A DNA stretch of 51,349 nt from Candidatus Dadabacteria bacterium (GCA_007571325.1 RKRQ01000089.1:1-51349), one strand, 5' to 3'. Shown: positions 17,541-26,921, counted from the first letter of the stretch. The notes: generated by a model not told the origin, from the letters alone. Made by a program: numbers and translations.

Positions 17541-19320
17541 CGACGGATGGGAGAAGTTCTTTTAGTTCCTCAAGCGGGCGTGATAACGTAAAAATAGCCT
17601 CCTTCCAGAAATCTTTGCTTGTTATATCATCTCCTATTGATCTTTTCACGGCTCCCTCAGCATCATCTGAACCCGTAAGTCTGAGAAATTCCTCGTAAAC
17701 AGGTATAAACTCCTCTCCGCGCTGCAGGAATTTTTCGAAAAGTGCCCTGCTCAGAAGGTAACCGAAAGTATATGGAAAATTATAGAAACTGACGCCTGTT
17801 ATATAAAAATGAAGTTTCGACGCCCAAAAAAACGGATCATATTCTAAGAGTACATCTCCGAAAATTTCCTTCTGGGTTTCGGTCATAAGTTCTTTGAGTT
17901 CGCTTACCGTTAGTTCCCCTTTGGTACGTTGCTCATACAGCTTTTTTTCAAACTCGTACCTGACGGGTATGTCCAGAAGATATATAGCCCCGTGGTTCAC
18001 TTCCACATCCCTTACAAGTACCTTATCCTCAACATTTGCTGAAGGATTACGCAGAAGCCCTTCAGCGAGCAACATTTCTCCGAAAGTCGAAGCGGTCTCG
18101 GCAAGCGTCATAGGATAGAACTGAGAATAGGGGCGAAGATCTCTCATGATATGGGAATGGAAGGCGTGACCCGCTTCATGGGCAAGAGTAAGGATATCAC
18201 CTATCCCGGCATTATATGTCATAAATATTCTTGACTCCCCCGTTAAAAGAGAACCTGTGCAGAAACCGCCGGGTCTCTTTCCCTCTCTTACCTCCCAGTC
18301 TATCCATTCGCTTCGGCACATATGGTTGAAAAACCCGCCGAGGCGTGGATAAGCCTCTGAGAAAGAATCGTGAACCATGGATTTCGCACCGCTCCAGTCA
18401 ACCCTTCCGGTTTTTCCCAGGTTCATCGGGGCCCCCAGATCGTACCATGACACTCCATCAAGTCCCAGCGTTTTGGCCTTAAATCTCAGTATGTTTCTGG
18501 GTAGTTCAATAGCCTCTTTTATAGCTTCCATCATTGAATCCAGCGTCTGTCTTGAGACCGCAGCGTCAAAAAGCGCCACATCAAGAAAATGAGCAATTTC
18601 CCTGTGCCTGTAGAGTGTATGTCTCGTTCCCGATATGGCATTTACGGCCCCAGCGGCTAGGTCTTCAAAATCCTCCCAAGCCGCATTGCCGCCAAAAAAA
18701 GCTGCTTTCCTTATCTCCCTATCCGGATTTTCCATAAGCGATCTTCTCTGAGACATTGGAAGCCTTTTCTCGGTCCCGTCAGGATAAACCATATCAAACG
18801 TCATTTTTGAAGATACCGTATCGTATATACGTCCCCAGGCGTTTATCCCATCGACCCCTAGTTCAGAAGCAAGAATTTCCTTTGGGGCAGACATGCTGAA
18901 CCGGGAATTCTTCCAGACGCGCCTTACGTAGTAGGAGGCCGATTCTATCTCTGGAAAAGAAACAAGTTCGGAAATTAAATCCTCATTGGCATCTCTAAGA
19001 GCTCTTTGCAACTGAACCTCAAGCTTCTCAATATCTGAGCCGAGAAGAGAAATCGCGGCTTCCTCACGCAGGTAATCTTCCCGATTCGAATCCGAAGCGC
19101 TGAGACATCCTACATAAGAACGTATGTGAGAATATCTGCTTACAAGTTCCTCAACTTCCAAAAAAACATCTCTCCAGAATGCAAGGTTTTCTCTGCGGAG
19201 AGGATCAGAAGCGGAAGCCTTTTCATCAAGACTCTTTATACAGTCAGAGAAATCCTGTTTGAATTCTTTATACTCAGATCCCTGAAATTCAGGGAAATAA
19301 GAAGTCAAATCCCAGTTCAT
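17521..19320 (-). CDS. pepF: M3 family oligoendopeptidase F
   Basis: A 599-residue zinc peptidase. The HEAGH active-site motif lies in LAHEAGHAFHSH, and the third zinc ligand, a glutamate, lies in TLAETASTFGE about 25 residues later. N-terminal and catalytic regions match M3B oligoendopeptidases. These cleave short peptides in the cytoplasm. No signal peptide is seen. It is convergent with ctaB and shares 20 bases at the 3' ends, so the two transcripts would be antisense to each other there. Confidence 0.95.
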   Translation of the reverse strand: MNWDLTSYFPEFQGSEYKEFKQDFSDCIKSLDEKASASDPLRRENLAFWRDVFLEVEELVSRYSHIRSYVGCLSASDSNREDYLREEAAISLLGSDIEKLEVQLQRALRDANEDLISELVSFPEIESASYYVRRVWKNSRFSMSAPKEILASELGVDGINAWGRIYDTVSSKMTFDMVYPDGTEKRLPMSQRRSLMENPDREIRKAAFFGGNAAWEDFEDLAAGAVNAISGTRHTLYRHREIAHFLDVALFDAAVSRQTLDSMMEAIKEAIELPRNILRFKAKTLGLDGVSWYDLGAPMNLGKTGRVDWSGAKSMVHDSFSEAYPRLGGFFNHMCRSEWIDWEVREGKRPGGFCTGSLLTGESRIFMTYNAGIGDILTLAHEAGHAFHSHIMRDLRPYSQFYPMTLAETASTFGEMLLAEGLLRNPSANVEDKVLVRDVEVNHGAIYLLDIPVRYEFEKKLYEQRTKGELTVSELKELMTETQKEIFGDVLLEYDPFFWASKLHFYITGVSFYNFPYTFGYLLSRALFEKFLQRGEEFIPVYEEFLRLTGSDDAEGAVKRSIGDDITSKDFWKEAIFTLSRPLEELKELLPSVAKENSL

Positions 19321-19467
19321 AATTTATATTCTTTACGATTAGGTCCGCAGCAATATTCCAGCTGCAATAACTTTTTCAGACCACAAATGATACAACAGAA
19401 TTCGTTAATTTGGAACAAAAAGGCTTTTCCCCGAAAGGAATTCTAGTCCGACATTCTGTGAGAGCAT

Positions 19468-19495
19468 TTGACATTGCCCAAGGCGCATATATTTT
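19468..19495 (+). promoter_or_regulatory. Candidate carA promoter giving a near-leaderless mRNA
   Basis: A perfect TTGACA is followed after 16 bases by TATTTT. The latter ends 13 bases before the preferred carA ATG at 19509, so the predicted leader is about 6 bases. The promoter lies inside the track's extended ORF (start 19410), which argues that the extended start is not real. Confidence 0.55.
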
Positions 19496-19508
19496 AACCG
19501 TCTTAACA

Positions 19509-20642
19509 ATGAAAAAAGCTTATCTCGCACTTGAAAACGGCAAAGTGTTTGAAGGCACAAGCTTCGGAGCACTGGGAGAAGCAACCGGAGAAGTGGTATT
19601 CAACACTTCCCTAACCGGTTATCAGGAAATACTCACGGACCCTTCTTATAACGGTCAGATTCTCGTGATGACCTACCCTGAAATAGGAAATTACGGAGTT
19701 AACCCCGAAGATTTCGAATCAGAAAAACCCTACTTAAGCGGTTTTGTCGTGAAGGAATACTGGGATTATCCAAGCAACTGGAGATCAAGGGAGAGTCTGG
19801 GCAATGTTCTTTCAAGATACGCAATACCAGGCATACAAGGAATTGATACCAGAGAACTTACCAGAATCATACGAATCGGTGGAGCGGTAAAGGGAATTAT
19901 CTCAACAATTGAGACAAACCCAGAAACCTTGATTGAAAAAGTCAACTCTTCTCCCGGAATAGTGGGACGCGACCTGGTAACGGAAGTAAGCTGCACACAG
20001 CCTTATCAATGGAGTGAAGGAACGGGAGAGTGGCGTCTAAACAGATATGGTAGGGAACCAGAAGAACTCTTTAAAAGATTTAAAATCGCTGTCTACGACT
20101 TCGGAATAAAGAGAAACATTCTCAGAGAACTTTACGATCTTGGATGCGATATAACAGTCTTTCCATCAACAACAGACCCTAAGGATATATTGGCTTTTGA
20201 TCCCGACGGCATTTTTCTCTCAAATGGACCCGGGGACCCTGCCGCGGTCAAGTATGCCTCTAAAAACATGAAAAAACTTGTCGGGAAAAAACCCATCTTC
20301 GGAATCTGCTTGGGACACCAGATTCTGAGTCTTGCGCTCGGGGGAAAAACTTTCAAACTTAAATTCGGGCACCGTGGAGGAAATCAACCAGTTAAAAATC
20401 TTATGACCGGAAAAGTAGAGATAACTTCCCAGAATCACGGCTTCGCAGTGGACCCCGATTCGCTAAAAGGCAATGTAGCCATCTCTCACATAAACCTAAA
20501 CGATCAGACCGTTGAAGGGCTAGAGCATAAGGAATATCCCCTATCCTGCGTTCAGTATCACCCCGAAGCTTCCCCCGGCCCTCATGATTCCTCTTATCTT
20601 TTCAGAGGCTTCCTTGATATGATGGAAAATTTCTCTTCCTGA
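19509..20642 (+). CDS. carA: Carbamoyl-phosphate synthase small subunit
   Basis: A 377-residue glutaminase subunit. The N-terminal CPSase domain starts KKAYLALENGKVFEG, and the class I glutamine amidotransferase domain has nucleophile C267 in GICLGHQ and the His-Glu pair in YHPEAS. It releases ammonia from glutamine for CarB, feeding arginine and pyrimidine synthesis. The track's start at 19410 adds 33 residues unlike the family and containing a promoter, so ATG 19509 is used; it has no Shine-Dalgarno. carB is not in the window. The gene converges on endonuclease V with a 9-base gap. Confidence 0.96.
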   Translation: MKKAYLALENGKVFEGTSFGALGEATGEVVFNTSLTGYQEILTDPSYNGQILVMTYPEIGNYGVNPEDFESEKPYLSGFVVKEYWDYPSNWRSRESLGNVLSRYAIPGIQGIDTRELTRIIRIGGAVKGIISTIETNPETLIEKVNSSPGIVGRDLVTEVSCTQPYQWSEGTGEWRLNRYGREPEELFKRFKIAVYDFGIKRNILRELYDLGCDITVFPSTTDPKDILAFDPDGIFLSNGPGDPAAVKYASKNMKKLVGKKPIFGICLGHQILSLALGGKTFKLKFGHRGGNQPVKNLMTGKVEITSQNHGFAVDPDSLKGNVAISHINLNDQTVEGLEHKEYPLSCVQYHPEASPGPHDSSYLFRGFLDMMENFSS

Positions 20643-20651
20643 ATATCAAAG

Positions 20652-21365
20652 CTACACGCAAGCATTTTTTTTAAGCAAAGCAACGTATTTATCGGCAAGT
20701 CTCGTAGGTTCTGGAATCCTAAGACCCCGGCAACACTCAAGGGTAACTGCAACAGCCGTATCAAGATCGATTCTGTTCCCAACAGATATGAAAACCGGTT
20801 TCACACCGTCCCTGGTTCTCAAAGCGGTACCGACAACTTCACAGTTTTTTCCCCTCATTAACGCTTTTTTGCCTTTCTCAAGGCCCGGTTCACTGAAAGT
20901 TCCATAAAGACACTTTTTCGCGACACCGATTGCCGGAATATCGAGCAGAACTCCGACATGACAGGCAAGTCCAAACCCTCTTGGATGAGCAATCCCATGT
21001 CCATCTATCATAATCACGTCACAGCGTCCACGAAGTTCACTAAAGGTCCTTATAAGACAGGGAGCTTCTCTAAAGCCTAGAAGTCCCGGCACATAAGGGA
21101 AGACCTCATCCGACACAGTCCAAACCCTTTCAATCTCTTTGAGTTCCGGGTAGGAAAAAAGAATAATTCCACAGACAAGCTTTTTTTTGCTGACGCAAAC
21201 AGCTATATCCGCACCGGCAATCGTACGGATTCTTTTTGTATCGGAGGTTTTAACGACCCTAAGAGAAAGTTCTTTCTGAATACGAAAAGCCTCTTTAACA
21301 GACGGAGGCTCTCCAGAATAAAGCATCTCAAGGTCTTTTATCAAGCTGTCTGTAGAACTCATCAC
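20652..21365 (-). CDS. nfi: Endonuclease V (deoxyinosine repair)
   Basis: A 237-residue protein with the family motifs AGADIAV near residue 50, PGLLGFREAP, the catalytic-region DGHGIAHPRGFG, and GVAKKCLYG. Endonuclease V nicks DNA one nucleotide 3' of deoxyinosine to start deamination repair, using acidic residues that include the D of DGHG. The start is GTG 21365 or the adjacent ATG 21362. It is divergent from the dehalogenase-like gene, with very little space between the two starts. Confidence 0.95.
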   Translation of the reverse strand: MMSSTDSLIKDLEMLYSGEPPSVKEAFRIQKELSLRVVKTSDTKRIRTIAGADIAVCVSKKKLVCGIILFSYPELKEIERVWTVSDEVFPYVPGLLGFREAPCLIRTFSELRGRCDVIMIDGHGIAHPRGFGLACHVGVLLDIPAIGVAKKCLYGTFSEPGLEKGKKALMRGKNCEVVGTALRTRDGVKPVFISVGNRIDLDTAVAVTLECCRGLRIPEPTRLADKYVALLKKNACV

Positions 21366-21426
21366 AAAAAATGCAGGTGAAAGTCTCCCTTACTTCACAC
21401 ATAAAAGATTTTAACCGCGCTTTTAT

Positions 21427-21456
21427 TTGTAAACAGCATTTTGATTCAATTAGAAT
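21427..21456 (+). promoter_or_regulatory. Candidate promoter of the dehalogenase-like gene
   Basis: TTGTAA is followed after 18 bases by TAGAAT, which ends 10 bases before the preferred ATG at 21467. The predicted leader is only about 3-4 bases. The track's longer ORF (from 21371) would contain this promoter. Confidence 0.4.
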
Positions 21457-21466
21457 ATACGAAGAA

Positions 21467-22339
21467 ATGTTCGGCGAGAATTTTAAAAAACGCAGAATAC
21501 ATATTAATGGAATTGATATAAACACCGTCTGGGGAGGAAAAGGGAAACCCGTTCTTCTCCTACACGGCTACCCGCAAACGCACATAATGTGGCACGAGGT
21601 AGCACGTACTCTCGCCTCGCATTTTACGCTAGTGTGTCCTGACCTCCGGGGCTATGGAGACAGTTCCAAACCCGCCGGGGAAAAAGATCATTCAAACTAT
21701 TCAAAAAGAACCATGGCTTCAGATATGGTCTCTTTGATGGAAACCTTAGGATTTGATCAATTCTATTCCGCCGGGCACGACAGGGGAGCAAGAGTTCTTC
21801 ACCGCATGTGCCTTGATCATCCTGAAAGAGTCCGCAAAGCCTGCATTATGGATATAGCTCCTACGCACCATATGTTCAAAACAGCGGATAGGCATTTTGC
21901 CACGGGTTACTACCACTGGTTTTTTCTTATCCAGCCCGACGGACTTCCGGAAAAAATGATAGGAATGGACCCGGGATACTACCTTATGGAAAAGCTCAGA
22001 CGCTGGAGTGCTCCTGGAGCGAAGTTTCATCCCGAAGCCGTAAAAGAGTACGTACGCTGTTTCAGCGACCCCCAATCAATCCATGCCAGCTGCGAAGACT
22101 ATAGAGCCGCAGCCTCCATAGATATTGTTCACGACGAAGAAGATATGGACGCGCGGATAGAGTGCCCACTTCTCGCTCTCTGGGGAAACCGCGGATTCAT
22201 CCACAGAACATACGACGTGCTTGACGTATGGAGAAACAAGGCGTTAAGCGTGCAGGGAAAACCGCTTGACTGCGGCCATTTTCTCCCTGAAGAAAAACCC
22301 CGGGAGACTTCTGCGGAACTACTATCGTTTTTCGGATAG
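21467..22339 (+). CDS. Alpha/beta hydrolase, fluoroacetate/haloacetate dehalogenase family
   Basis: A 290-residue hydrolase from ATG 21467; the track's 32 extra N-terminal residues are not typical of the family. HGYPQTHIMWH forms the oxyanion region. GHDRGAR holds nucleophile D105 with R106 and R109, D129 is the acid, and H271 in CGHFLPEE is the base. H150-W151 and Y212 fit the fluoride-binding trio of the structurally known enzyme RPA1163, so all residues known to define fluoroacetate dehalogenase appear present. The reaction would replace halide on a haloacetate by hydroxyl, giving glycolate. A phosphoglycolate phosphatase, which also yields glycolate, lies 7 kb away but in another operon. 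Epoxide hydrolase is less likely given the double arginine. Confidence 0.85.
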   Translation: MFGENFKKRRIHINGIDINTVWGGKGKPVLLLHGYPQTHIMWHEVARTLASHFTLVCPDLRGYGDSSKPAGEKDHSNYSKRTMASDMVSLMETLGFDQFYSAGHDRGARVLHRMCLDHPERVRKACIMDIAPTHHMFKTADRHFATGYYHWFFLIQPDGLPEKMIGMDPGYYLMEKLRRWSAPGAKFHPEAVKEYVRCFSDPQSIHASCEDYRAAASIDIVHDEEDMDARIECPLLALWGNRGFIHRTYDVLDVWRNKALSVQGKPLDCGHFLPEEKPRETSAELLSFFG

Positions 22340-22420
22340 AGGGATTCTCCGGTACCGCATAAGTGGAGCTGGCTTTTTGTAGGGCAACCCCGCCTGATAT
22401 TGTCCGCAAACGCTATTTTG

Positions 22421-22426
22421 TATAGA
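22421..22426 (+). promoter_or_regulatory. Candidate -10 box immediately upstream of gshB
   Basis: TATAGA ends eight bases before the gshB ATG, the spacing expected of a leaderless transcript. No Shine-Dalgarno is visible. A -35 is poor (TTGTCC at a 15-base spacing). Confidence 0.35.
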
Positions 22427-22434
22427 GTATCACC

Positions 22435-23394
22435 ATGTCGAAAATGCTTTTCGTAATGGACCCGATTGAATCAATAAACATAAATAAGGACACAACCTTC
22501 GTCTTAATGCTCGAATGTCAAGCGAGAGGACATGAGGTTCGCTACTGTGAGCTTCAGAATCTTTTTGTCAGAAATTCCAAAGCGTGGGCAGATTCGACGG
22601 CGCTTCGACTTGAGAGAAAAACTGATTATTACGCTAAGGGCTCCGCGGAAACCTCTCCACTTGACGATTTTGACGTCGTATGGATGAGAAAAGACCCTCC
22701 TTTCAACATGGACTACATATACTCAACCTACATACTGAGCAGGGTTGAGGAATCCTCAACTCACGTAATTAACCATCCGGCTGGAATAAGGGAATCGAAC
22801 GAGAAAATGTACAGCCTTAATTTCACCGACTACATACCACCAACACTTGTTTCAAAAGATATAGAAAAGCTTAGAGAATTTCTCCTTGAGGTCGACAACG
22901 AAATGGTGGTAAAACCTCTTGATGGTTACGGAGGAGAGGGAATATTCTTCGTAAGGGGCGACGACCCTAATCTCAATGTAATCCTTGAGAGCATAACTCG
23001 TTTTGGGCAGACCTACGTGATGGCCCAGAAATTCATAAGAGAGGTTTCACAAGGAGACAAAAGAGTTATAATTTTAAATGGCCAACCCATAGGAGCCGTA
23101 ATGAGAGTCGCAGCAAAGGGAGAATTCAGAAGCAACTTCCATTCAGGAGGCCATCCAGAAAAGACTATTCTTACGGAAAGAGATATTGAAATATGCGATG
23201 CTCTTCGACAAAAACTTTTGGAGGACCGCCTCTACCTAGTTGGAATTGACATAGTCGGAGGATATTTGACTGAAGTTAACACCACGAGTCCTACATGTGT
23301 TCAGGAAATAAATTTTTTCAGTGGAGTAAAGCTTGAATCGCAGATAATTGACTTTGCAGAAAGCATAATCTGCGGTCTTTCTGCAAACCATTAA
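22435..23394 (+). CDS. gshB: Glutathione synthase (bacterial GshB type)
   Basis: A 319-residue ATP-grasp ligase of normal GshB length. The N-terminal domain has FVMDPIESININKDTT, the ATP-grasp core VVKPLDGYGGEGIFF, and the metal and ATP site ends VGIDIVGGYLTEVNTTSPTC. It joins gamma-glutamylcysteine and glycine to glutathione. No gshA is in the window. gatC follows 37 bases downstream on the same strand, so they could share a transcript. Presence of glutathione synthesis gives context for the GGCT-like fusion at 41.5-42.5 kb. Confidence 0.96.
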   Translation: MSKMLFVMDPIESININKDTTFVLMLECQARGHEVRYCELQNLFVRNSKAWADSTALRLERKTDYYAKGSAETSPLDDFDVVWMRKDPPFNMDYIYSTYILSRVEESSTHVINHPAGIRESNEKMYSLNFTDYIPPTLVSKDIEKLREFLLEVDNEMVVKPLDGYGGEGIFFVRGDDPNLNVILESITRFGQTYVMAQKFIREVSQGDKRVIILNGQPIGAVMRVAAKGEFRSNFHSGGHPEKTILTERDIEICDALRQKLLEDRLYLVGIDIVGGYLTEVNTTSPTCVQEINFFSGVKLESQIIDFAESIICGLSANH

Positions 23395-23431
23395 AAATAT
23401 TTCCAGACGAAAAAACACCTCACAGAATTTC

Positions 23432-23809
23432 ATGAAAATATCAAAAAAAAATGTGCTCAATACAGCTGAACTCGCAAGGCTCGAGTTTGATGAAGAAACG
23501 CTTTCGAAATTTGTCCGCCAGTTAGGAGATATCCTCGTCCACATAGAGGATCTTGCAGAGCTCGATACGGAAAACATTGAACCTACATCACACGTGCTTG
23601 ATCTCTCAACCCCTTTTCGAAAAGACGAGGTTATTCAATCAATAACAAGGGAAGAAGCTCTTCGCAACGCGTCCAGTCAAGAAAATGGCTTTTTCACTGT
23701 CCCCAAAATCATAATTAACCTTGGACCCACTGATGACCCTATATCAGTTCATCCAATTATACAATCGGAGCTAACTGTATTGCCCCCGAAAGCTAAGAAG
23801 CAAGACTGA
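23432..23809 (+). CDS. gatC: Asp/Glu-tRNA amidotransferase subunit C
   Basis: A 125-residue protein. Residues 1-97 match GatC ([16 protein letters not shown], then [11 protein letters not shown] and the terminal FFTVPKII). GatC stabilises GatA-GatB, which converts mischarged Asp-tRNA(Asn) or Glu-tRNA(Gln) to the amide. GatC is usually about 95 residues; here about 28 residues follow the normal end (from NLGPTDDP). It ends four bases before the gatA ATG. Codons 4-8 include a run of nine A. gatB is not in the window. Confidence 0.93.
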   Translation: MKISKKNVLNTAELARLEFDEETLSKFVRQLGDILVHIEDLAELDTENIEPTSHVLDLSTPFRKDEVIQSITREEALRNASSQENGFFTVPKIIINLGPTDDPISVHPIIQSELTVLPPKAKKQD

Positions 23810-23813
23810 CCCA

Positions 23814-25277
23814 ATGTCCATTCCAAGAACCATAAAACAAACGGCAACATTGATAAAAAAAAGAGAAGTTTCCCCCACGGAGCTTACGGATCTTTTTCTT
23901 GAGCGCATATCCGTCCAGGATGAAAAAATAAACTCATACATAACCGTTTGGAAAAAGGCTGCCGTTGAGGCTGCCCTGATGGCCGAAAAAGAGATATCCA
24001 GAGGAAACTATCTGGGCCCCTTACATGGAGTCCCCATAGCGCTTAAGGATATTTTCGTAACAAAGAACTCGCGGACAACCTGCGGGTCGAAAATGCTGGA
24101 GAATTTTGTTGCCCCTTACGATTCCACCGTGGCCGAAAAACTTATTGCAAGCGGCTCGATAATACTTGGGAAAAACAACATGGACGAATTCGCCATGGGA
24201 TCTTCAAACGAAACATCCTACTTCGGGCCGGTAAAAAACCCCTGGGATACCGACAGGGTTCCGGGAGGGTCAAGCGGAGGCAGTGCCGCGGCAACGGCTG
24301 CAAATCTGTGTATAGCTTCAGTCGGAACAGATACAGGAGGTTCCATAAGGCAGCCCGGTTCGCTTTGCGGAATAGTGGGAATGAAACCTACCTATGGAAG
24401 AGTAAGCCGTTTTGGCATGATTGCCTTTGCGTCTTCCCTTGACCAGGCGGGACCGCTTACAAAGACCGTTGAAGACACGGCGATAATTCTTTCCTCCATA
24501 GCAGGCCATGACCCCCTGGACTCAACATCCGTAAACCTTCCAACAGTTGATTACGCAAGTGCGCTCAGTTCGGACATAAAGGGACTTCGAGTAGGCATAC
24601 CGAAGGAATACTTCGTTTCAGGAATGGATCCTGAAGTGGAGAAATCCGTCCGTGAAGCCATAGTCGAACTTGAAACTCTGGGAGCGGAAATTGTGGAGAT
24701 TTCACTTCCTCACTCCCGTTACGCAGTTTCAACCTATTATATAATAGCCCCTTCGGAAGCAAGCTCTAATCTCGCCAGGTACGATGGAGTACGATACACT
24801 TACCGCTGTGAGGAACCGGAGAGCTTAAGAGACCTCTTTTTCAGAAGCCGTTCGGAAGGATTCGGAGATGAGGTAAAACGAAGAATAATGCTTGGAACCT
24901 ATGCACTCTCCACAGGCTACTATGACGCCTATTACCTAAAAGCACAGAAGGTAAGAACCCTGATAATAAGAGATTTTGATAGGGCATGGGAAGAAGTTGA
25001 CGTTATAGCAAGCGCTACTTCTCCTGAAACTGCTTTTAGAATTGGTGAAAAGGCAGAGGACCCCTTGAAAATGTACCTATCTGATATACTCACCATTCCC
25101 TGTAACATAGCAGGTCTGCCGGGAATATCGGTTCCCTGCGGATTCAGTTCCGAGAAACTTCCAATAGGGCTTCAGATAATCGGAAAACCGTTTGACGAGC
25201 AGACAGTGCTAAATATCGCTTACGCCTATGAGCAAAGCACTAAATGGTACGAAAAAGAAGTTGCTTCACTAGGATAA
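23814..25277 (+). CDS. gatA: Asp/Glu-tRNA amidotransferase subunit A
   Basis: A 487-residue amidase-signature enzyme. The glycine- and serine-rich core [13 protein letters not shown] and [16 protein letters not shown] contains the catalytic serines, and the upstream catalytic lysine is in ALKDIFV. GatA hydrolyses glutamine and passes ammonia to GatB. Length and motifs are those of GatA rather than a general amidase, and gatC is directly upstream. It converges on rsmI with a 16-base gap. Confidence 0.97.
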   Translation: MSIPRTIKQTATLIKKREVSPTELTDLFLERISVQDEKINSYITVWKKAAVEAALMAEKEISRGNYLGPLHGVPIALKDIFVTKNSRTTCGSKMLENFVAPYDSTVAEKLIASGSIILGKNNMDEFAMGSSNETSYFGPVKNPWDTDRVPGGSSGGSAAATAANLCIASVGTDTGGSIRQPGSLCGIVGMKPTYGRVSRFGMIAFASSLDQAGPLTKTVEDTAIILSSIAGHDPLDSTSVNLPTVDYASALSSDIKGLRVGIPKEYFVSGMDPEVEKSVREAIVELETLGAEIVEISLPHSRYAVSTYYIIAPSEASSNLARYDGVRYTYRCEEPESLRDLFFRSRSEGFGDEVKRRIMLGTYALSTGYYDAYYLKAQKVRTLIIRDFDRAWEEVDVIASATSPETAFRIGEKAEDPLKMYLSDILTIPCNIAGLPGISVPCGFSSEKLPIGLQIIGKPFDEQTVLNIAYAYEQSTKWYEKEVASLG

Positions 25278-25293
25278 CCAGAACTGCAAGCCT

Positions 25294-26130
25294 CTATTTC
25301 TCCCAAATTTCCAAGGCCATTTTGTATACGCTGTTTCTCGATTCCCCCGAAGACTCACAGACAGTTTTCACAGCATCACTGAGAGTAGCCCCACTCTTTT
25401 TCATCTCCTGCAGCTTCTTCCGCAGTTCTTCTGATGAAGTCTCCTCTCTCCCTCCCCTGTCGCCCTCTATAACTACCGTTACTTCTCCTTTAATTGAGTC
25501 TCTCTCCGAAAAAGCGGAAATGACTTGCGAAACTGGTCCCCGAACCATCTCTTCATAGAGTTTTGTCATCTCTCTTGCAACGCATATATTCCTTTCCCCA
25601 AGCGTTTCTAGCAGAATATTCAATGTTTCCGAGAGTCTTCTCACAGAATCGTAGAAAACCAAAGTATATGGATAGTCCTTTATATTTTTTAGAAGTTCTT
25701 TTTTTTTGACAACGGTCTTCGGAAAGAACCCGAGAAAGAGGAAACTGTCTGTAGGAAGTCCCGAAACAGTAAGTGCTGAGAGAACAGCTGAAGGGCCCGG
25801 TACCGGAATTGTTTTTATATCATTTTCTATTGAGAGATTTATAAGCCTCCACCCCGGGTCGGAAACTGAAGGAGTCCCAGCATCAGAAACAAGCGCCACA
25901 TCTTTTCCATCTTTAATTACTTGAAGCAATTTTTGTGACTTCTCAACCTCATTATGTTCATGATAACTTGTAATTGCGGTATCAATTCCATAGCGGGTAA
26001 GAAGCTTTTTTGTGATTCTCGTATCCTCGCATGCTATAACATCACAATTTCTGAGAACATTGAGAGCTCGTAAAGTTATATCTTCCAGATTTCCTATCGG
26101 GGTAGAAACCACGAAAAGTTTTCCAAACAT
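25294..26130 (-). CDS. rsmI: 16S rRNA (cytidine-1402-2'-O)-methyltransferase
   Basis: A 278-residue tetrapyrrole-methylase-fold protein. Family motifs are VSTPIGNLEDITLRAL near the N-terminus, CEDTRITKKLL, LVSDAGTPSVSDPG and PVPGPSAVLSAL. RsmI methylates the ribose of C1402 in the ribosomal decoding centre using S-adenosylmethionine. It begins at ATG 26130 without a clear Shine-Dalgarno and follows the nuclease-like gene by about 27 bases, so the two may be cotranscribed. Confidence 0.96.
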   Translation of the reverse strand: MFGKLFVVSTPIGNLEDITLRALNVLRNCDVIACEDTRITKKLLTRYGIDTAITSYHEHNEVEKSQKLLQVIKDGKDVALVSDAGTPSVSDPGWRLINLSIENDIKTIPVPGPSAVLSALTVSGLPTDSFLFLGFFPKTVVKKKELLKNIKDYPYTLVFYDSVRRLSETLNILLETLGERNICVAREMTKLYEEMVRGPVSQVISAFSERDSIKGEVTVVIEGDRGGREETSSEELRKKLQEMKKSGATLSDAVKTVCESSGESRNSVYKMALEIWEK

Positions 26131-26157
26131 ACTATGACCAGTTTATTCTCTTAGGTT

Positions 26158-26874
26158 TCATTGAAATATCTTGATTCCCATCCAAAATATTTCTGTTTCT
26201 CCTCTCTTTTCAATTGTCGTCTCTTCAGTTTGAATCTCTTCAGCGCTTAAATCAGCTCCTTTTGCTTCTCGCAACAATTCTTTTTCTGGTTCTTTTTTCC
26301 CTGAAATGGTTTTCGGTGCTCTTGGCGGAGTTTCCGACATAGCAACAGATGTAGGGACCTCTTTTGAACTAAACAAAACACTGAATGTTAGTATGATCAC
26401 GATAATAATCAATATCGATATATTCTGTATCTTCTTATCTTCTTCAGGGTGAGATGTGGGAACAGGGTCGTATTCTCTTTTTCTACGTCCGTGCCCCCTC
26501 AACTTGTACAAATTAACTAAAACCTGCCCCTTCAAATCTCTGTCACCCCCTCCCCATGTTTGAATCAAGTAATCAGAGTATCCATTCTCACTATACCATC
26601 TGATCTTCTTGGCAATGTATTGTCGGTAAGAGTAATCATCAAGCATCCCCCAATGTTCCCAGTAATACTGTTTACCATTAATAAAGAGTGTGAAGTCTGG
26701 ATAACGGCAGGAAAAACCGTCGAGACTAAGCAGCTCTCTTTCATACTCAAAAGAAATACCCTCTTGAGTAAGAATATTCGCAATAAACCTCTCTTGCTTG
26801 CTTCGAACCATATCACCGGAATCAGTACGATAGATTTTCCCTGACTCCCAGTCGTCCGTTACCGACAAGCTCAT
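26158..26874 (-). CDS. Membrane-anchored PD-(D/E)XK nuclease-like protein
   Basis: A 238-residue protein from ATG 26874, which has GGGAG six bases upstream (the track's GTG start at 26907 adds 11 residues). Residues 20-105 read VRSKQERFIANIL, a YPDF motif and YYWEHWGML, the pattern of a restriction-endonuclease-like domain that I know mainly as a module attached to helicases. The acidic residues of RSKQE, PD and WEH would form the active site. A basic patch (RGHGRRKR) precedes one strongly hydrophobic segment (about residues 151-170), then a charged low-complexity tail of about 68 residues. The positive-inside rule puts the nuclease-like domain in the cytoplasm. Function unknown; a role in defence or DNA processing at the membrane is speculation. 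Confidence 0.75.
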   Translation of the reverse strand: MSLSVTDDWESGKIYRTDSGDMVRSKQERFIANILTQEGISFEYERELLSLDGFSCRYPDFTLFINGKQYYWEHWGMLDDYSYRQYIAKKIRWYSENGYSDYLIQTWGGGDRDLKGQVLVNLYKLRGHGRRKREYDPVPTSHPEEDKKIQNISILIIIVIILTFSVLFSSKEVPTSVAMSETPPRAPKTISGKKEPEKELLREAKGADLSAEEIQTEETTIEKRGETEIFWMGIKIFQ

Positions 26875-26915
26875 TTCATTCTCCCTGTTCTTTGAACTGA
26901 AAAACACCTAATGGA

Positions 26916-26921
26916 ATTATA
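26916..26921 (-). promoter_or_regulatory. Candidate -10 box of the nuclease-like gene
   Basis: On the minus strand TATAAT (in TATATAAT) lies 41 bases before the preferred ATG. A weak TTATTG is 17 bases upstream. About 45 bases further upstream an AAAACA-gg-TGTTTT palindrome (26966-26979) could be an operator. Confidence 0.45.

Noticed and set aside
23442-23452. Run of nine A in gatC (and nine T in mreD) as phase-variation tracts
   Set aside because: Such A/T runs are common by chance in AT-rich coding DNA, and both genes are essential-type housekeeping genes.
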